Source: Mycobacteriales bacterium
Lineage (GTDB): Bacteria; Actinomycetota; Actinomycetes; Mycobacteriales; SCTD01
Direction of reading: 5' to 3'
DNA: 32,759 bases
Assembly (NCBI GenBank): GCA_040902655.1
Contig: JBBDWV010000041.1
Location: 60,647 to 93,405 of the forward strand
Each line of letters opens with the position of its first letter. The stretch's first letter is position 1. The notes beneath the pieces are model-generated. The model was given only the letters and a program-made list of their open reading frames with translations, had not been told where the DNA came from and made no database searches. The position numbers were made by a program, and so were the translations under genes. Shown in pieces: positions 22,379 through 31,445 of this stretch.

Positions 22379-24679
22379 GTGGAGCTCGACGACATCGTCC
22401 GCGAGTTCCTGCTCGAGAGCCACGAGAACCTCGACCAGCTGGACCTGGACCTGGTCGCCCTGGAGCACGAGCCGGACTCCCGGCCCCTGCTCGGCAGCGT
22501 CTTCCGCACCATCCACACGATCAAGGGCACCTGCGGCTTCCTGCCCTTCCCGCAGCTCGAGCGCGTCGCGCATGTCGGGGAGAGCCTGCTGGTCCAGCTC
22601 CGCGACGGCCGGCTGGCGCTCACGCCGGACGTGGTCGACGCGCTGCTCCGGCTGGTCGACGCGATCCGCAACGCGCTGGCCCGGATCGAGAAGACCGGCG
22701 AGGAGGGCAGCGCCGACAACGCCGACCTGATCGCGACCCTGACCGCGCTGCAGGAGCCCCGGGACGAGTCCGCCGAGCCCCGCAACCAGGCCCCGTACGC
22801 CTCTCCCACGCACGTCGGCCCGGTGGTGGGGACGCAGCCGCTGGGCCAGGTCATGATCCAGACCGGCGACGTCGAGCTGGAGGACGTCACGCTGGCGGTG
22901 CTGGCGCAGGCCGGCGGCGACGAGCGCCGGATCGGCGAGATCCTCGTCGGGCTCGGTGCCACGGACGCCGATCACGTCGTCAACGCGCTCGAGGTGCAGG
23001 TCGAGACCGGCCGGTCCGCCGCTGACAGCACGATCCGGGTCGACGTGGACCTGCTGGACTCGCTCATGCGCCTGGTGGGCGAGCTTGTCCTCACCCGCAA
23101 CCAGATCGTGCAGCACGCGGGAGGTCGCGGCGACGCGGCCCTGACCCGCTCCTCGCAGCGGCTGAACCTCATCGCCAGCGAGCTGCAGGAGGGCGTCATG
23201 AAGACGCGCCTGCAGCCCATCGACAACCTGTGGAGCAAGCTCATCCGCATCGTGCGCGACCTCGGCGTGGCCTGCGGCAAGCAGGTGCACCTGGAGCTGC
23301 AGGGCCGCGACACCGAGCTGGACAAGACCATCCTCGAGGCGATCAAGGACCCGCTCACGCACTGCGTGCGCAATGCGGTGGACCACGGCTTCGAGACGCC
23401 CGAGGAGCGGCAGGCCGCCGGCAAGCCGGCCGAGGGAACCCTGCTGCTGCGCGCTTTCCACGAGGGCGGTCAGGTCAACGTCGAGATCGTCGACGACGGG
23501 CGCGGCATCGACGCCGGGCGGCTGGGTGCAAAGGCGCTCGAGCGCGGCATGGTCACCACCGAGCAGCTGGCCCGGATGACCGAGCGTGAGCTGCTGCAGC
23601 TGGTCTTCCTTCCCGGCCTGTCCACCGCGGGCGAGGTCACGAACGTGTCCGGCCGCGGCGTCGGCATGGACGTCGTGAAGACCAACATCGAGAAGATCGG
23701 CGGCGCGGTCGACGTGACCAGCCGCCCCGGCCGCGGCACGACGTTCCGCTTCAAGATCCCGCTGACACTCGCGATCATCCCTGCCTTGATCGTCGCCTGC
23801 GGCGAGCAGCGGTACGCGATCCCGCAGGTCAGCCTGGTCGAGCTCGTCCGCCTGGAGGAAGGCAGCTCCGGCGCAGGGAAGGCCATCGAGCGCATCTCGG
23901 GTGCACCGGTGCTGCGGCTGCGCGGGAACCTGCTGCCGCTGGTCTACCTCAACGAGCAGCTCACACTGCCCAAGCGCGAGGACGACGGCTCGGCCACCTT
24001 CATCGTCGTCCTGCAGGCCGACGAGCGGCAATTCGGGCTCGTGGTGGACCGGATCCACAACACCGAGGAGATCGTCGTCAAGCCGCTCGGCGCACAGCTG
24101 AAGGGCCTTGCGCTCTACGCCGGTGCGACCATCCTGGGTGACGGCGCGGTGGCGCTGATCCTGGACACGCTGGCGCTGGCTCAGCGGGCCCACGTCCTGC
24201 AGCCGGGCAGTGACCGCCGGTCCTCCGCGCAGCAGGTCGACAGCAGCGCGGCGTCCCGGGTCGCCCAGCCGCTGCTGCTCGTCGGCTGCGGCGGACGTCC
24301 CGCTGCCATCCCGCTGGCGATGGTCACCCGCCTGGAGCAGTTCCCGGCAGCCGCCGCGGAGCAGGTCGGGCATCGCGAGGTCGTGCAGTACCGCGGGGCG
24401 ATCCTGCCCCTGGTTCGGCTCGACCACGGCTCCGGCGGGTCGGCCGACCCGCTCAACGTCATCGTCTACACCGAGAACGGCCGCAGCGTCGGGCTCGTGG
24501 TGGACTCCATCGTCGACATCACCCGCGACGTGGCCGGCAGCGACGAGCAGGAGCAGTCGGGCTCGGCGGTCGTCCAGGGGCGGGTGACCGAGCTGCTGAA
24601 TGTCCGGGAGGCCATCCTCAGCGGCGACCCGCACTTCTACAGCACCGAGCTGCCCACGTCCCTGGGTGTCTTCGCATGA
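22379..24679 (+). CDS. cheA: Chemotaxis histidine kinase CheA with two CheW-like domains
   Basis: This is a 766-residue kinase that passes phosphate to CheY and CheB. The HPt domain (1-105) has the phosphorylatable His46 in IHTIKGTCGFL. A linker domain (about 155-205) has an LG.ilv-like repeat instead of a classical P2. The dimerisation P3 is at about 220-290. The P4 ATPase (about 300-465) has N-box HCVRNAVDHGFE, DDGRGID and GRGVGMDVV. The P5 CheW-like domain (467-600) is followed by a second CheW-like domain (about 627-755: LLLVGCGGRPAAIPLAMV, then YRGAILPLVRLD). The start is GTG at 22379 with AGGAGG eight bases upstream. The stop overlaps the cheW ATG. The second CheW-like domain is unusual and could widen array contacts. 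Confidence 0.96.
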   Translation: MELDDIVREFLLESHENLDQLDLDLVALEHEPDSRPLLGSVFRTIHTIKGTCGFLPFPQLERVAHVGESLLVQLRDGRLALTPDVVDALLRLVDAIRNALARIEKTGEEGSADNADLIATLTALQEPRDESAEPRNQAPYASPTHVGPVVGTQPLGQVMIQTGDVELEDVTLAVLAQAGGDERRIGEILVGLGATDADHVVNALEVQVETGRSAADSTIRVDVDLLDSLMRLVGELVLTRNQIVQHAGGRGDAALTRSSQRLNLIASELQEGVMKTRLQPIDNLWSKLIRIVRDLGVACGKQVHLELQGRDTELDKTILEAIKDPLTHCVRNAVDHGFETPEERQAAGKPAEGTLLLRAFHEGGQVNVEIVDDGRGIDAGRLGAKALERGMVTTEQLARMTERELLQLVFLPGLSTAGEVTNVSGRGVGMDVVKTNIEKIGGAVDVTSRPGRGTTFRFKIPLTLAIIPALIVACGEQRYAIPQVSLVELVRLEEGSSGAGKAIERISGAPVLRLRGNLLPLVYLNEQLTLPKREDDGSATFIVVLQADERQFGLVVDRIHNTEEIVVKPLGAQLKGLALYAGATILGDGAVALILDTLALAQRAHVLQPGSDRRSSAQQVDSSAASRVAQPLLLVGCGGRPAAIPLAMVTRLEQFPAAAAEQVGHREVVQYRGAILPLVRLDHGSGGSADPLNVIVYTENGRSVGLVVDSIVDITRDVAGSDEQEQSGSAVVQGRVTELLNVREAILSGDPHFYSTELPTSLGVFA

Positions 24680-25164
24680 GCAGCCAGCAGTTCACCACCT
24701 TCACCGTCGGCGGCCAGCTGTTCGGCGTGGAGGTCGAGAGTGTCCAGGAGATCATCCGCTACCAGCCGATGACGCCCGTACCGCTCGCCGCTCCGGCGGT
24801 GGCCGGGCTGATCAACCTGCGCGGCCAGGTCATCCCGGCCATCGACGTCCGGCAACGGCTCTCGACGTGGTCGCGAGGCGGCCCGGAGCGGCCGGTGAAC
24901 GTCATCGTGCGCACCGACACCGGTCCGGTCAGCCTGCTCGTCGACCAGATCGGCGACGTCGTCGACGCCCGGGACGACGACTTCGAACCCCCGCCCGAGA
25001 CGCTGGTCGGCCCGGCCCGGGCGCTCATCCGCGGCGCCTACAAGCTCGACACCGAGCTGCTGCTCGCCCTCGACGTCGCCGGCGTCGTCACCATCGCCTC
25101 CCACCCCGACGGCCTGACCAGGCCTTCTTCCCCCTCCACGAAAGGAACGGCCGGTCATGGCTAG
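24676..25164 (+). CDS. cheW: Chemotaxis adaptor CheW
   Basis: CheW links receptors to CheA P5. The protein has 162 residues with one CheW fold: [21 protein letters not shown], then [19 protein letters not shown] and [24 protein letters not shown] 15-20 residue Pro/Ser/Gly-rich tail follows the last strand. The ATG overlaps the cheA stop (ATGA). The last eight bases overlap the receptor gene, so all three are coupled in translation. Confidence 0.95.
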   Translation: MSSQQFTTFTVGGQLFGVEVESVQEIIRYQPMTPVPLAAPAVAGLINLRGQVIPAIDVRQRLSTWSRGGPERPVNVIVRTDTGPVSLLVDQIGDVVDARDDDFEPPPETLVGPARALIRGAYKLDTELLLALDVAGVVTIASHPDGLTRPSSPSTKGTAGHG

Positions 25165-26860
25165 CACTCCCACGAGGAGCCCGATCCGCTCGGGCAACGC
25201 CCTCTCCCGCAGGTTCACCGACCTCAACGTCGGCCCCAAGATCCTGGCCGCGGTCCTCGCGGTCGCCGTCGTCGCCGTCGGCATCGGCCTGCTCAGCATC
25301 AGCCGGCTGGGCTCGGTGCAGCAGCGCGCGGCCGTCATCAGCGACAGCAACATGGTGTCGATCCGTACGCTGGGCGACGTGCGGGCTGCCACGCTCCAGT
25401 CGCGCGTGGACCTGACCAACCACGCCCTGAGCGCCGACCCGAAGGTCATGGCGTCGTACGAGAAGGCTATCGAGGAGGACGACGTCCACGTCGACGCGGA
25501 CATCGCGGCCTACCGGGAGAGCAACCCGGCCGGGCTGGCGCAGGTGGAGGAGTTCGTCACGGTCTGGGCCGGATACCGGCAGGTGCGCGACAACGAGCTG
25601 CTGCCGGCCAGCCGGGCGAACGACGAGGCCACCTTCCAGCGGGTTCGTAACGAGAAGGCCGCCCCGATGGCGGAATCCGCTCTCGACCTGCTGAGCCAGG
25701 CTCAGGAGGCCGAGCAGGCGGATGCGCAGGCCAACACGCGCGAGGCGGCGCAGACCGTCGCCGACGCCCGCCAGGCGATCCTGCTCTTCCTGGTCCTCGG
25801 CCTGGTCGCCGGGCTCGGCCTGGCCACCTACGTCGCCCGGCTCATCACCAGGCCGCTGCGCACCGTCTCCGACGTGCTCGAGGGCGTGGCGCAGGGCGAC
25901 CTCACCCGCACCGCCAACATCGACAGCAAGGACGAGGTCGGCACGATGGCCCGCGCCCTGGACGTCGCCACGGAGAACATGCGCCAGGCGGTGCAGGCGA
26001 TGGCCGGCAGCGCCACCACGCTCAGCTCCTCGAGCGAGGAGCTCTCCGCCGTGAACAACCAGATCGCCGCCAACGCCGAGGAGACCTCCGCGCAGTCCGG
26101 CGTCGTCTCCGTCGCGGCCGAGCAGGTCAGCCGCAACGTGCAGACGGTGGCGACCGGCGCCGAGGAGATGGGTGCCTCCATCCGCGAGATCGCCCAGAAC
26201 GCCGACGAGGCGGCCCGCGTGGCGGCCAGCGCGATGAGCGTGGCGCAGACGACCAACGCCACCGTCGCCAAGCTCGGCACCAGCTCCGCCGAGATCGGCA
26301 ACGTCGTCAAGGTGATCACCTCCATCGCCGAGCAGACCAACCTGCTGGCGCTGAACGCGACCATCGAGGCGGCCCGTGCGGGCGAGGCCGGCAAGGGCTT
26401 CGCGGTCGTGGCCAACGAGGTCAAGGACCTCGCGCAGGAGACCGCCAAGGCAACCGAGGACATCGGCCGCCGGGTCGAGGCCATCCAGTCCGACACCCGG
26501 GCCGCGGTCGAGGCCATCGGCGAGGTCAGCGCCATCATCGGCCGGATCAACGACTTCCAGACCACCATCGCCTCGGCGGTGGAGGAGCAGACCGCCACCA
26601 CCAACGAGATGAGCCGCAACATCGCCGAGGCCGCGACCGGCTCGACCGAGATCGCGTCCAACATCTCCGGAGTCGCCTCTGCGGCGCAGACCACCAGCTC
26701 CGGGGTGACCCAGTCGCAGGCGGCGGCCAACGAGCTCGCCCGGTTGGCCACCGAGCTCCAGCAGCTGGTCAACCAGTTCCGGTTCGAGGCTGCTGCACAC
26801 GCCGTCGACCTGCCCGCGCAGCGCGGGCCGGCGACGTACGCCCTGTCCACCACCCACTGA
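25157..26860 (+). CDS. Methyl-accepting chemotaxis protein
   Basis: The 567-residue receptor has membrane segments at about 29-48 and 207-229. Between them lies a roughly 155-residue helical periplasmic-side domain of the four-helix-bundle type. A HAMP domain (230-282) and a long signalling coiled coil follow. The conserved hairpin tip [19 protein letters not shown], followed by [15 protein letters not shown], is at about 385-428. Methylation-type Glu/Gln-rich stretches flank the tip. The C-terminus ends ALSTTH, without the NWETF-like CheR-docking pentapeptide, so CheR must act without a tether. The ligand is unknown. The ATG at 25157 overlaps the end of cheW. Confidence 0.94.
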   Translation: MASTPTRSPIRSGNALSRRFTDLNVGPKILAAVLAVAVVAVGIGLLSISRLGSVQQRAAVISDSNMVSIRTLGDVRAATLQSRVDLTNHALSADPKVMASYEKAIEEDDVHVDADIAAYRESNPAGLAQVEEFVTVWAGYRQVRDNELLPASRANDEATFQRVRNEKAAPMAESALDLLSQAQEAEQADAQANTREAAQTVADARQAILLFLVLGLVAGLGLATYVARLITRPLRTVSDVLEGVAQGDLTRTANIDSKDEVGTMARALDVATENMRQAVQAMAGSATTLSSSSEELSAVNNQIAANAEETSAQSGVVSVAAEQVSRNVQTVATGAEEMGASIREIAQNADEAARVAASAMSVAQTTNATVAKLGTSSAEIGNVVKVITSIAEQTNLLALNATIEAARAGEAGKGFAVVANEVKDLAQETAKATEDIGRRVEAIQSDTRAAVEAIGEVSAIIGRINDFQTTIASAVEEQTATTNEMSRNIAEAATGSTEIASNISGVASAAQTTSSGVTQSQAAANELARLATELQQLVNQFRFEAAAHAVDLPAQRGPATYALSTTH

Positions 26861-26885
26861 TCCGGCCAGAGGCGAGGAGCAGCTC

Positions 26886-27260
26886 ATGCGGGCACTGGTG
26901 ATAGACGACTCACGCGCGATGCGGAGCATCCTGCGGCGCACGCTGGCCGAGCTCGGCTTCGAGGTCGAGGAGGCCGGGCACGGGCAGGAGGCGATCGACC
27001 TGCTCACGACCGGGGAGGCCCTTCCGGACGTGTGCCTGGTGGACTGGAACATGCCGGTCATGAACGGTCTGGAGTTCGTCAGCGCCGTGCGCCGGACAAA
27101 GGAGTGGCGGCAGATCACCCTCATGATGGTGACCACGGAGAGCGAGCACTCCCAGGTCGTCCGGGCGCTGGCCGCCGGCGCGCACGAGTACGTCATCAAG
27201 CCGTTCACCGGCGACGCGATCGTGGACAAGCTCAACCTGCTCGGGCTGGTCGACGCCTGA
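26886..27260 (+). CDS. cheY: Chemotaxis response regulator CheY (first copy)
   Basis: This is a single receiver domain of 124 residues with the acidic pair Asp7/Asp8 (LVIDDS), phospho-acceptor Asp53 (LVDWNMP), Thr in MVTTES and Lys105 (IKPF), the full CheY set. The aromatic switch position reads HEYVIKP, with Tyr as in CheY. It should carry the signal from CheA to the motor switch. AGGCGAGGAG precedes the ATG at 26886, 25 bp after the receptor gene. It ends one base before cheB. Confidence 0.93.
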   Translation: MRALVIDDSRAMRSILRRTLAELGFEVEEAGHGQEAIDLLTTGEALPDVCLVDWNMPVMNGLEFVSAVRRTKEWRQITLMMVTTESEHSQVVRALAAGAHEYVIKPFTGDAIVDKLNLLGLVDA

Positions 27261-27261
27261 C

Positions 27262-28365
27262 ATGTCCCGCATCCACGTGCTCGTCGTGGACGACTCGGTG
27301 GTGGTCCGCCGGTTCCTCAGCGACGTGCTGAGCGCAGATCCCGAGCTCGCGATCGCCGGTACCGCGGCGTCCGGGCGGATCGCGCTCGCCAAGATTCCCC
27401 AGGTGGCGCCCGACCTCGTCGTGCTCGACCTGGAGATGCCCGACCTCGACGGTCTGGCCACCCTGCGGGAGATCCGCCGGCTCTACCCGAGGCTGCCGGT
27501 CGTGATGTTCGGCAGCATCACCGACGGCAGCGCGGCCGTCAGCCTCGAGGCGCTGGCCCTGGGCCCCACCGAGTTCGTGGCCAAGCCGGCCAACGTCGAC
27601 AGCCTCCATCGCGGGGTGGAGCAGGTCTCCAGCGAGCTGGTCGTCAAGATCAAGGGACTGTGCGCGAGACTGCGCCCCCTGACCACCCGCCCACGACCGC
27701 TGCCCGATCCGGCAGTGGTGTCCCGGATCCGACCCCCGGCTCCGCGACCCGCCTTCGGCGGTATCGGCATCGTGGCCATCGGTGCCTCGACCGGCGGCCC
27801 CGATGCGCTGGCCGAGCTGCTCCCCGCGTTGCCGGCCGACTTCCCGGTGCCCATCGTCGTCGTCCAGCACATGCCGCCGGTGTTCACCACCCGCTTCGCC
27901 CGCCGACTCGACGCAGCCTGCGCCCTCAGCGTCCGCGAGGCGCAGACGGCCGACCTCGTCCTGCCAGGCCGGGTCCTGCTGGCGCCGGGGGACTACCACA
28001 TGCGGCTGCGCCGGGACGACGACACCGTGCGGGTCGTTCTGGACCAAGCGGCGCCCGAGAGCTTCTGCCGACCCGCGGTGGACCCGCTGCTGCGCTCCGC
28101 CGCCGAGGTCTACGGCGGCAGGACCCTCGGCGTGGTCCTGACCGGCATGGGCCAGGACGGCATGCGCGGCTGCGAGCGGCTACGCGGCCTGGGCGCCACG
28201 ATCCTGGCGCAGGACGAGAAGACCTCGGTCGTGTGGGGGATGCCGGGCGCTGTCGCCGGCGCCGGGCTCGCCTCGCGGGTCCTGCCGCTGGAGGCACTCG
28301 CCGGCGAGATCCTCAGGCTGGTGCTCGGCCGCGCCGACGCCGCCGTCCGGGCGGGTGCCACATGA
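27262..28365 (+). CDS. cheB: Chemotaxis methylesterase/deamidase CheB
   Basis: CheB removes methyl groups from receptors and gives adaptation. The protein has 367 residues. The receiver domain (1-125) has Asp10/Asp11, Asp56 (LDLEMPDLDG) and Lys108. The linker is at about 126-165. The CheB esterase domain (166-360) has its triad in place: Ser176 (GASTGGP), His203 (VQHMPP) and Asp299 (LTGMGQDGM). The start follows the cheY stop by one base. The stop overlaps the cheR start as ATGA, so the opposing enzymes are made together. Confidence 0.95.
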   Translation: MSRIHVLVVDDSVVVRRFLSDVLSADPELAIAGTAASGRIALAKIPQVAPDLVVLDLEMPDLDGLATLREIRRLYPRLPVVMFGSITDGSAAVSLEALALGPTEFVAKPANVDSLHRGVEQVSSELVVKIKGLCARLRPLTTRPRPLPDPAVVSRIRPPAPRPAFGGIGIVAIGASTGGPDALAELLPALPADFPVPIVVVQHMPPVFTTRFARRLDAACALSVREAQTADLVLPGRVLLAPGDYHMRLRRDDDTVRVVLDQAAPESFCRPAVDPLLRSAAEVYGGRTLGVVLTGMGQDGMRGCERLRGLGATILAQDEKTSVVWGMPGAVAGAGLASRVLPLEALAGEILRLVLGRADAAVRAGAT

Positions 28366-29201
28366 GCCTGGCCGCGGAGGACTTCCGCTACATCAGCGAC
28401 CTGGTGCACCGGCACTCGGCGATCGTGCTCGAGCCGGGCAAGGAGTACCTCGTCGAGTCCCGGCTGACTCCTGTCCTGCGGGACGAGGGCAGCGGAAGCA
28501 TCGCGCACCTGGTCCAGCGGCTGCAGTCCCGCCGGGAACCCACCTTGACCACCAAGGTGGTGGAGGCGATGACGACCAACGAGACGTCGTGGTTCCGGGA
28601 CCAGCACCCGTTCGACCTGTTCGCGGGGCACCTGCTGGACACGCTGCAGAGCACCCGGAACGCCGAGCGCAGCATCGACGTGTGGTGCGCGGCCGCCTCG
28701 ACGGGCCAGGAGCCCTACAGCCTGGCGATGCTGCTGCAGGACTGGTTGCTCGCCCACCCGGGGTGGCGCGGCCGGATCGTCGCCACCGATCTCGACGAGC
28801 AGGTGCTCACCCGGGCGCGCACCGGCCGTTACTCCCAGCTCGAGGTCAACCGGGGTCTGCCCGTGCAGCGGCTGGTCCGGCACTTCTCCCGGGCCGGGAC
28901 CGAGTGGGAGCTCGACGAGGGCCTGCGCCGGATGGTGGAGTTCCGGCAGCTCAACCTGGCAACCCCGTTTCCCCCCACCACCGGCACGTACGACGTGGTG
29001 TTCTGTCGCAACGTGCTCATCTACTTCGACCTGGCGACCAAGCGCGCGATCCTCGGGCGCCTGAAGCAGGTGCTACGGCCGGGCGGCTTCCTCGTGCTGG
29101 GTGGGGCCGAGACCACCCTGAACATCGACGAGGACTTCGAGCGCGTCCAGATCGAGCGTGCCACCTGTTACCGAGTCCGCAGCGGAAAGGCCCGATCATG
29201 A
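28362..29201 (+). CDS. cheR: Chemotaxis receptor methyltransferase CheR
   Basis: CheR methylates receptor glutamates with S-adenosylmethionine. The protein has 279 residues with the N-terminal helical CheR_N (1-75). It has MTTNETSWFRDQHPFDLF, the SAM site WCAAASTGQEPYSLAM, IVATDLDEQVLTRARTGRYS, FCRNVLIYFD and LRPGGFLVLGGAE, all in family order. The ATG at 28362 overlaps the cheB stop and its own stop overlaps the next ATG. No TPR extension or docking partner is present, consistent with a receptor lacking the pentapeptide. Confidence 0.95.
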   Translation: MSLAAEDFRYISDLVHRHSAIVLEPGKEYLVESRLTPVLRDEGSGSIAHLVQRLQSRREPTLTTKVVEAMTTNETSWFRDQHPFDLFAGHLLDTLQSTRNAERSIDVWCAAASTGQEPYSLAMLLQDWLLAHPGWRGRIVATDLDEQVLTRARTGRYSQLEVNRGLPVQRLVRHFSRAGTEWELDEGLRRMVEFRQLNLATPFPPTTGTYDVVFCRNVLIYFDLATKRAILGRLKQVLRPGGFLVLGGAETTLNIDEDFERVQIERATCYRVRSGKARS

Positions 29202-29683
29202 ACGACACCCTTCTGGAGCTGATCCCCCTCAGCTCGGACGACCTCATCACGATCACCCAGGACGTGTGGTCGTCGTTCCTCGACCTGGACCTTGGTTCGG
29301 TGCCCGTGGAGTCCGCTGCGCTGGCGGGCCCGGTCCTGACGGCCGTGGTCAGCATCTCCGGCGCCTGGGAGGGCTCGCTGCAGCTCGACTGCCCGCAGGG
29401 ACATGCCGTGGCGGCGGCGGCCACGATGTTCTCCGCCGAGATCGGCACGGTGACCCATGAGCAGGCATGCGACGCGCTGGGGGAGCTGGCCAACGTGGTG
29501 ACCGGCAACGTCAAGAGTCTGCTGCCCGCGCCCAGCGCGTTGTCCATCCCCTCCGTCCGGACGACGTCCCCGGACCCACGGCCCGAGGCCGCCGGGGCTC
29601 CGCCGGCGCTCCTGCGCCGCGTCGCCTTCGTCGCCGCACCGGGCCCGCTCCACGTCAGCATCTGGAAGGCAGGGACAGCATGA
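29198..29683 (+). CDS. cheX: CheX-like CheY-P phosphatase
   Basis: The 161-residue protein has the CheC/CheX/FliY motif D-x3-E-x2-N: DALGELANVVTGNVKSLLP, giving candidate catalytic Glu96 and Asn99. These proteins dephosphorylate CheY-P and shorten the response. Only one such motif is present, as in CheX. The ATG at 29198 overlaps the cheR stop, and its stop overlaps the next cheY. The direct coupling to a cheY suggests that CheY is its substrate. Confidence 0.85.
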   Translation: MNDTLLELIPLSSDDLITITQDVWSSFLDLDLGSVPVESAALAGPVLTAVVSISGAWEGSLQLDCPQGHAVAAAATMFSAEIGTVTHEQACDALGELANVVTGNVKSLLPAPSALSIPSVRTTSPDPRPEAAGAPPALLRRVAFVAAPGPLHVSIWKAGTA

Positions 29684-30045
29684 AGATCCTGGTCGTCGAC
29701 GACAGCAAGGCGATGCGGATGCTCATCATCCGCTCGCTGGAACAGGCCGGCCTCGGCAGCCACACCTTCCTCGAGGCCGGTGACGGCTTCGAGGCCTTCA
29801 CCCTCGTGACCACCGAGGCACCCGACCTAATCCTGTCCGACTGGACGATGTCCGGCGTCGGTGGGATGGACCTGCTGCGGGGCCTTCGCGGAGCCGGCAA
29901 CACGGTGCCCTTCGGCTTCGTCACGGCACAGGCGAGCGAGCTGCGTCGCGAGGAGGCCCTCGCGGCAGGCGCCCAGTTCATTCTCGGCAAGCCCTTCCTC
30001 GCCGCATCCCTCGGCGACGTGGTGCGGGAGTACGTCGATGGCTGA
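29680..30045 (+). CDS. CheY-like response regulator (second copy)
   Basis: It is a 121-residue lone receiver with Asp7/Asp8 (VVDDSK), Asp54 (SDWTMSGV), Thr82 (FVTAQ) and Lys104 (GKPF). The Pro that normally follows the Met after the phospho-Asp is Ser here (DWTMS), and the position next to the switch Lys has LGK. It is not a close copy of the CheY at 26886, so it may act as a phosphate sink or signal to another target such as the PilZ protein that overlaps its end by eight bases. Confidence 0.9.
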   Translation: MKILVVDDSKAMRMLIIRSLEQAGLGSHTFLEAGDGFEAFTLVTTEAPDLILSDWTMSGVGGMDLLRGLRGAGNTVPFGFVTAQASELRREEALAAGAQFILGKPFLAASLGDVVREYVDG

Positions 30046-31435
30046 CGCCGGCGACCCTGTCCCGTCGCTGGGAGATGCCTCGGCCCTGCTGCTGAGGTCG
30101 GTGTCGGCCCAGCTCCGCCGGTTGCGGCCGCGGGTCCCGGCTCGGGCTCGGCTGACGCTCCGGCCCCCGGCTGCCCCCACCGTCGCTCGCGACGTCCGCG
30201 CCACGACCCCGCCGGTGCGCCGTAGGATCCTGTGGCGGCACCTGCTGACCTCTGCCGCCCTGCTCGTGGGCATCGCCGGGTCGACCGCCGGACTGACCTG
30301 GTGGAGCTGGCAGACGTTGCAGGACCGCCAGGTCCAGCTCGCGGGCGAGCAGTCGCTGAGCAAGAACAGCTCCGACCGCTCGCTTGTCGGCGACCTGGTG
30401 CGGCGCGAGGAGAAGCGCGAGGAGAAGGGGGTGCTGGCGCCCAGGGAGAAGACCGGCCCGGGAAGCAGGACCCTGGAGAGCTCCGGGGGCAACCGGTCGG
30501 CTTCCGCGCCGAGGAGCGTCAGTGTCGACGGGCGAATCGTCGCCTTCGGCATCATCGCGGCGGCACTGGCCGCCGCGGCCGGCGCGAGTCGGCTGGTCCT
30601 GCGGCGCTACCGGCTGCGTGCTGCGGCAGCGCCGCTGATCGTCGACCTGCGGCCCTCGCTCGAGCCCAGGCCCGAGGTCGAGGTCGCTGCCGACCCGGAG
30701 CTGGAGCCGGACCCCGAGGCGGAGCTGGAGCCGGACCCCGAGGCGGAGCTGGAGCCCGCGGCCGACCCGCACGGGCAGGCAGCTGCGGTCGCCTCCGCCG
30801 AAGACCTGCCGGACGAGGCCGCGGGCAACCTCCCCGACGACGCCGCCGTCGCGGGGCTGCTCGTCGAGCAGCGCCTGCCCGAGCCGGCGGAGCATCGCCC
30901 GGTGGCCCTGGCGGCGGAGCCCGCTGGGCCGGCCGGCACCGCTGTGTCGCTGGCCGAAAACGGTGTGGTTCCGTCCGCCGGCTGGCCGGTGGAGCAGGAG
31001 CCCGTTGCCGCGGGTGGCGCACTCGCGCTGCTGGCGTCGCTGCCCGCCGACTCCGACAGCTACGACGGCGTTTCGGAGGACGAGGCGGCGCGCGAGCGGA
31101 TCTTCGACCGGCGGGCCACCCGGCGGGTGCCGTACGTCCAGCCGGCCTGGATATGGTGGGCGGAGCAGAACGCCCCGGTGACTGTGCAGGACCTCAGCGT
31201 CACGGGGCTGCGGTGCCTGCTCGGCTCCGCACCGGGAGCCGCGGCACTGCAGGCGCCGGCGCTGGGCGACGAGGTCCGGATCTTCTTTCCCGTGAGCGGA
31301 TCCACGATCAAGGTGAACACGCGCGTGCAGTGGAAGGAGTACACCCCGCAGGGGACGGAGATGGGCGTGGAGTTCGTCGACCTGCCGCAGGCGGACGCCG
31401 TGGTCATCCGCCAGTTCGCCGCCGCGGCGGACTGA
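30038..31435 (+). CDS. Membrane-anchored PilZ-domain c-di-GMP receptor
   Basis: This 465-residue protein has a basic N-terminus, two membrane segments (about 69-91 and 166-187) and a charged 75-residue loop between them. A 160-residue acidic Pro/Ala-rich linker includes two direct copies of ELEPDPEA. The C-terminal PilZ domain (about 352-460) has the c-di-GMP-binding pairs in DRRATRR (R-x3-R) and DLSVTG (D-x-S-x2-G). No YcgR-type N-domain is present. It is the ninth gene of the chemotaxis operon, overlapping the second cheY by eight bases. c-di-GMP control of motor or array at the membrane is the likely role. Which side the loop faces is uncertain. Confidence 0.83.
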   Translation: MADAGDPVPSLGDASALLLRSVSAQLRRLRPRVPARARLTLRPPAAPTVARDVRATTPPVRRRILWRHLLTSAALLVGIAGSTAGLTWWSWQTLQDRQVQLAGEQSLSKNSSDRSLVGDLVRREEKREEKGVLAPREKTGPGSRTLESSGGNRSASAPRSVSVDGRIVAFGIIAAALAAAAGASRLVLRRYRLRAAAAPLIVDLRPSLEPRPEVEVAADPELEPDPEAELEPDPEAELEPAADPHGQAAAVASAEDLPDEAAGNLPDDAAVAGLLVEQRLPEPAEHRPVALAAEPAGPAGTAVSLAENGVVPSAGWPVEQEPVAAGGALALLASLPADSDSYDGVSEDEAARERIFDRRATRRVPYVQPAWIWWAEQNAPVTVQDLSVTGLRCLLGSAPGAAALQAPALGDEVRIFFPVSGSTIKVNTRVQWKEYTPQGTEMGVEFVDLPQADAVVIRQFAAAAD

Positions 31436-31445
31436 GGGCCGAGCG

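Noticed and set aside
22046-27235. Very long open frames antisense to cheA (about 860 codons) and to the receptor-cheY region (about 715 codons)
   Set aside because: In DNA this GC-rich the antisense frames of real genes stay open. Their products are Arg/Gly/His/Gln-rich without folds, while the plus frames give complete known proteins.
30698-30757. 24-bp tandem repeat as a possible minisatellite or regulatory repeat
   Set aside because: It has only two full copies and a partial one, all in frame within the acidic Pro-rich linker of the PilZ protein (ELEPDPEA), so it is low-complexity coding sequence.
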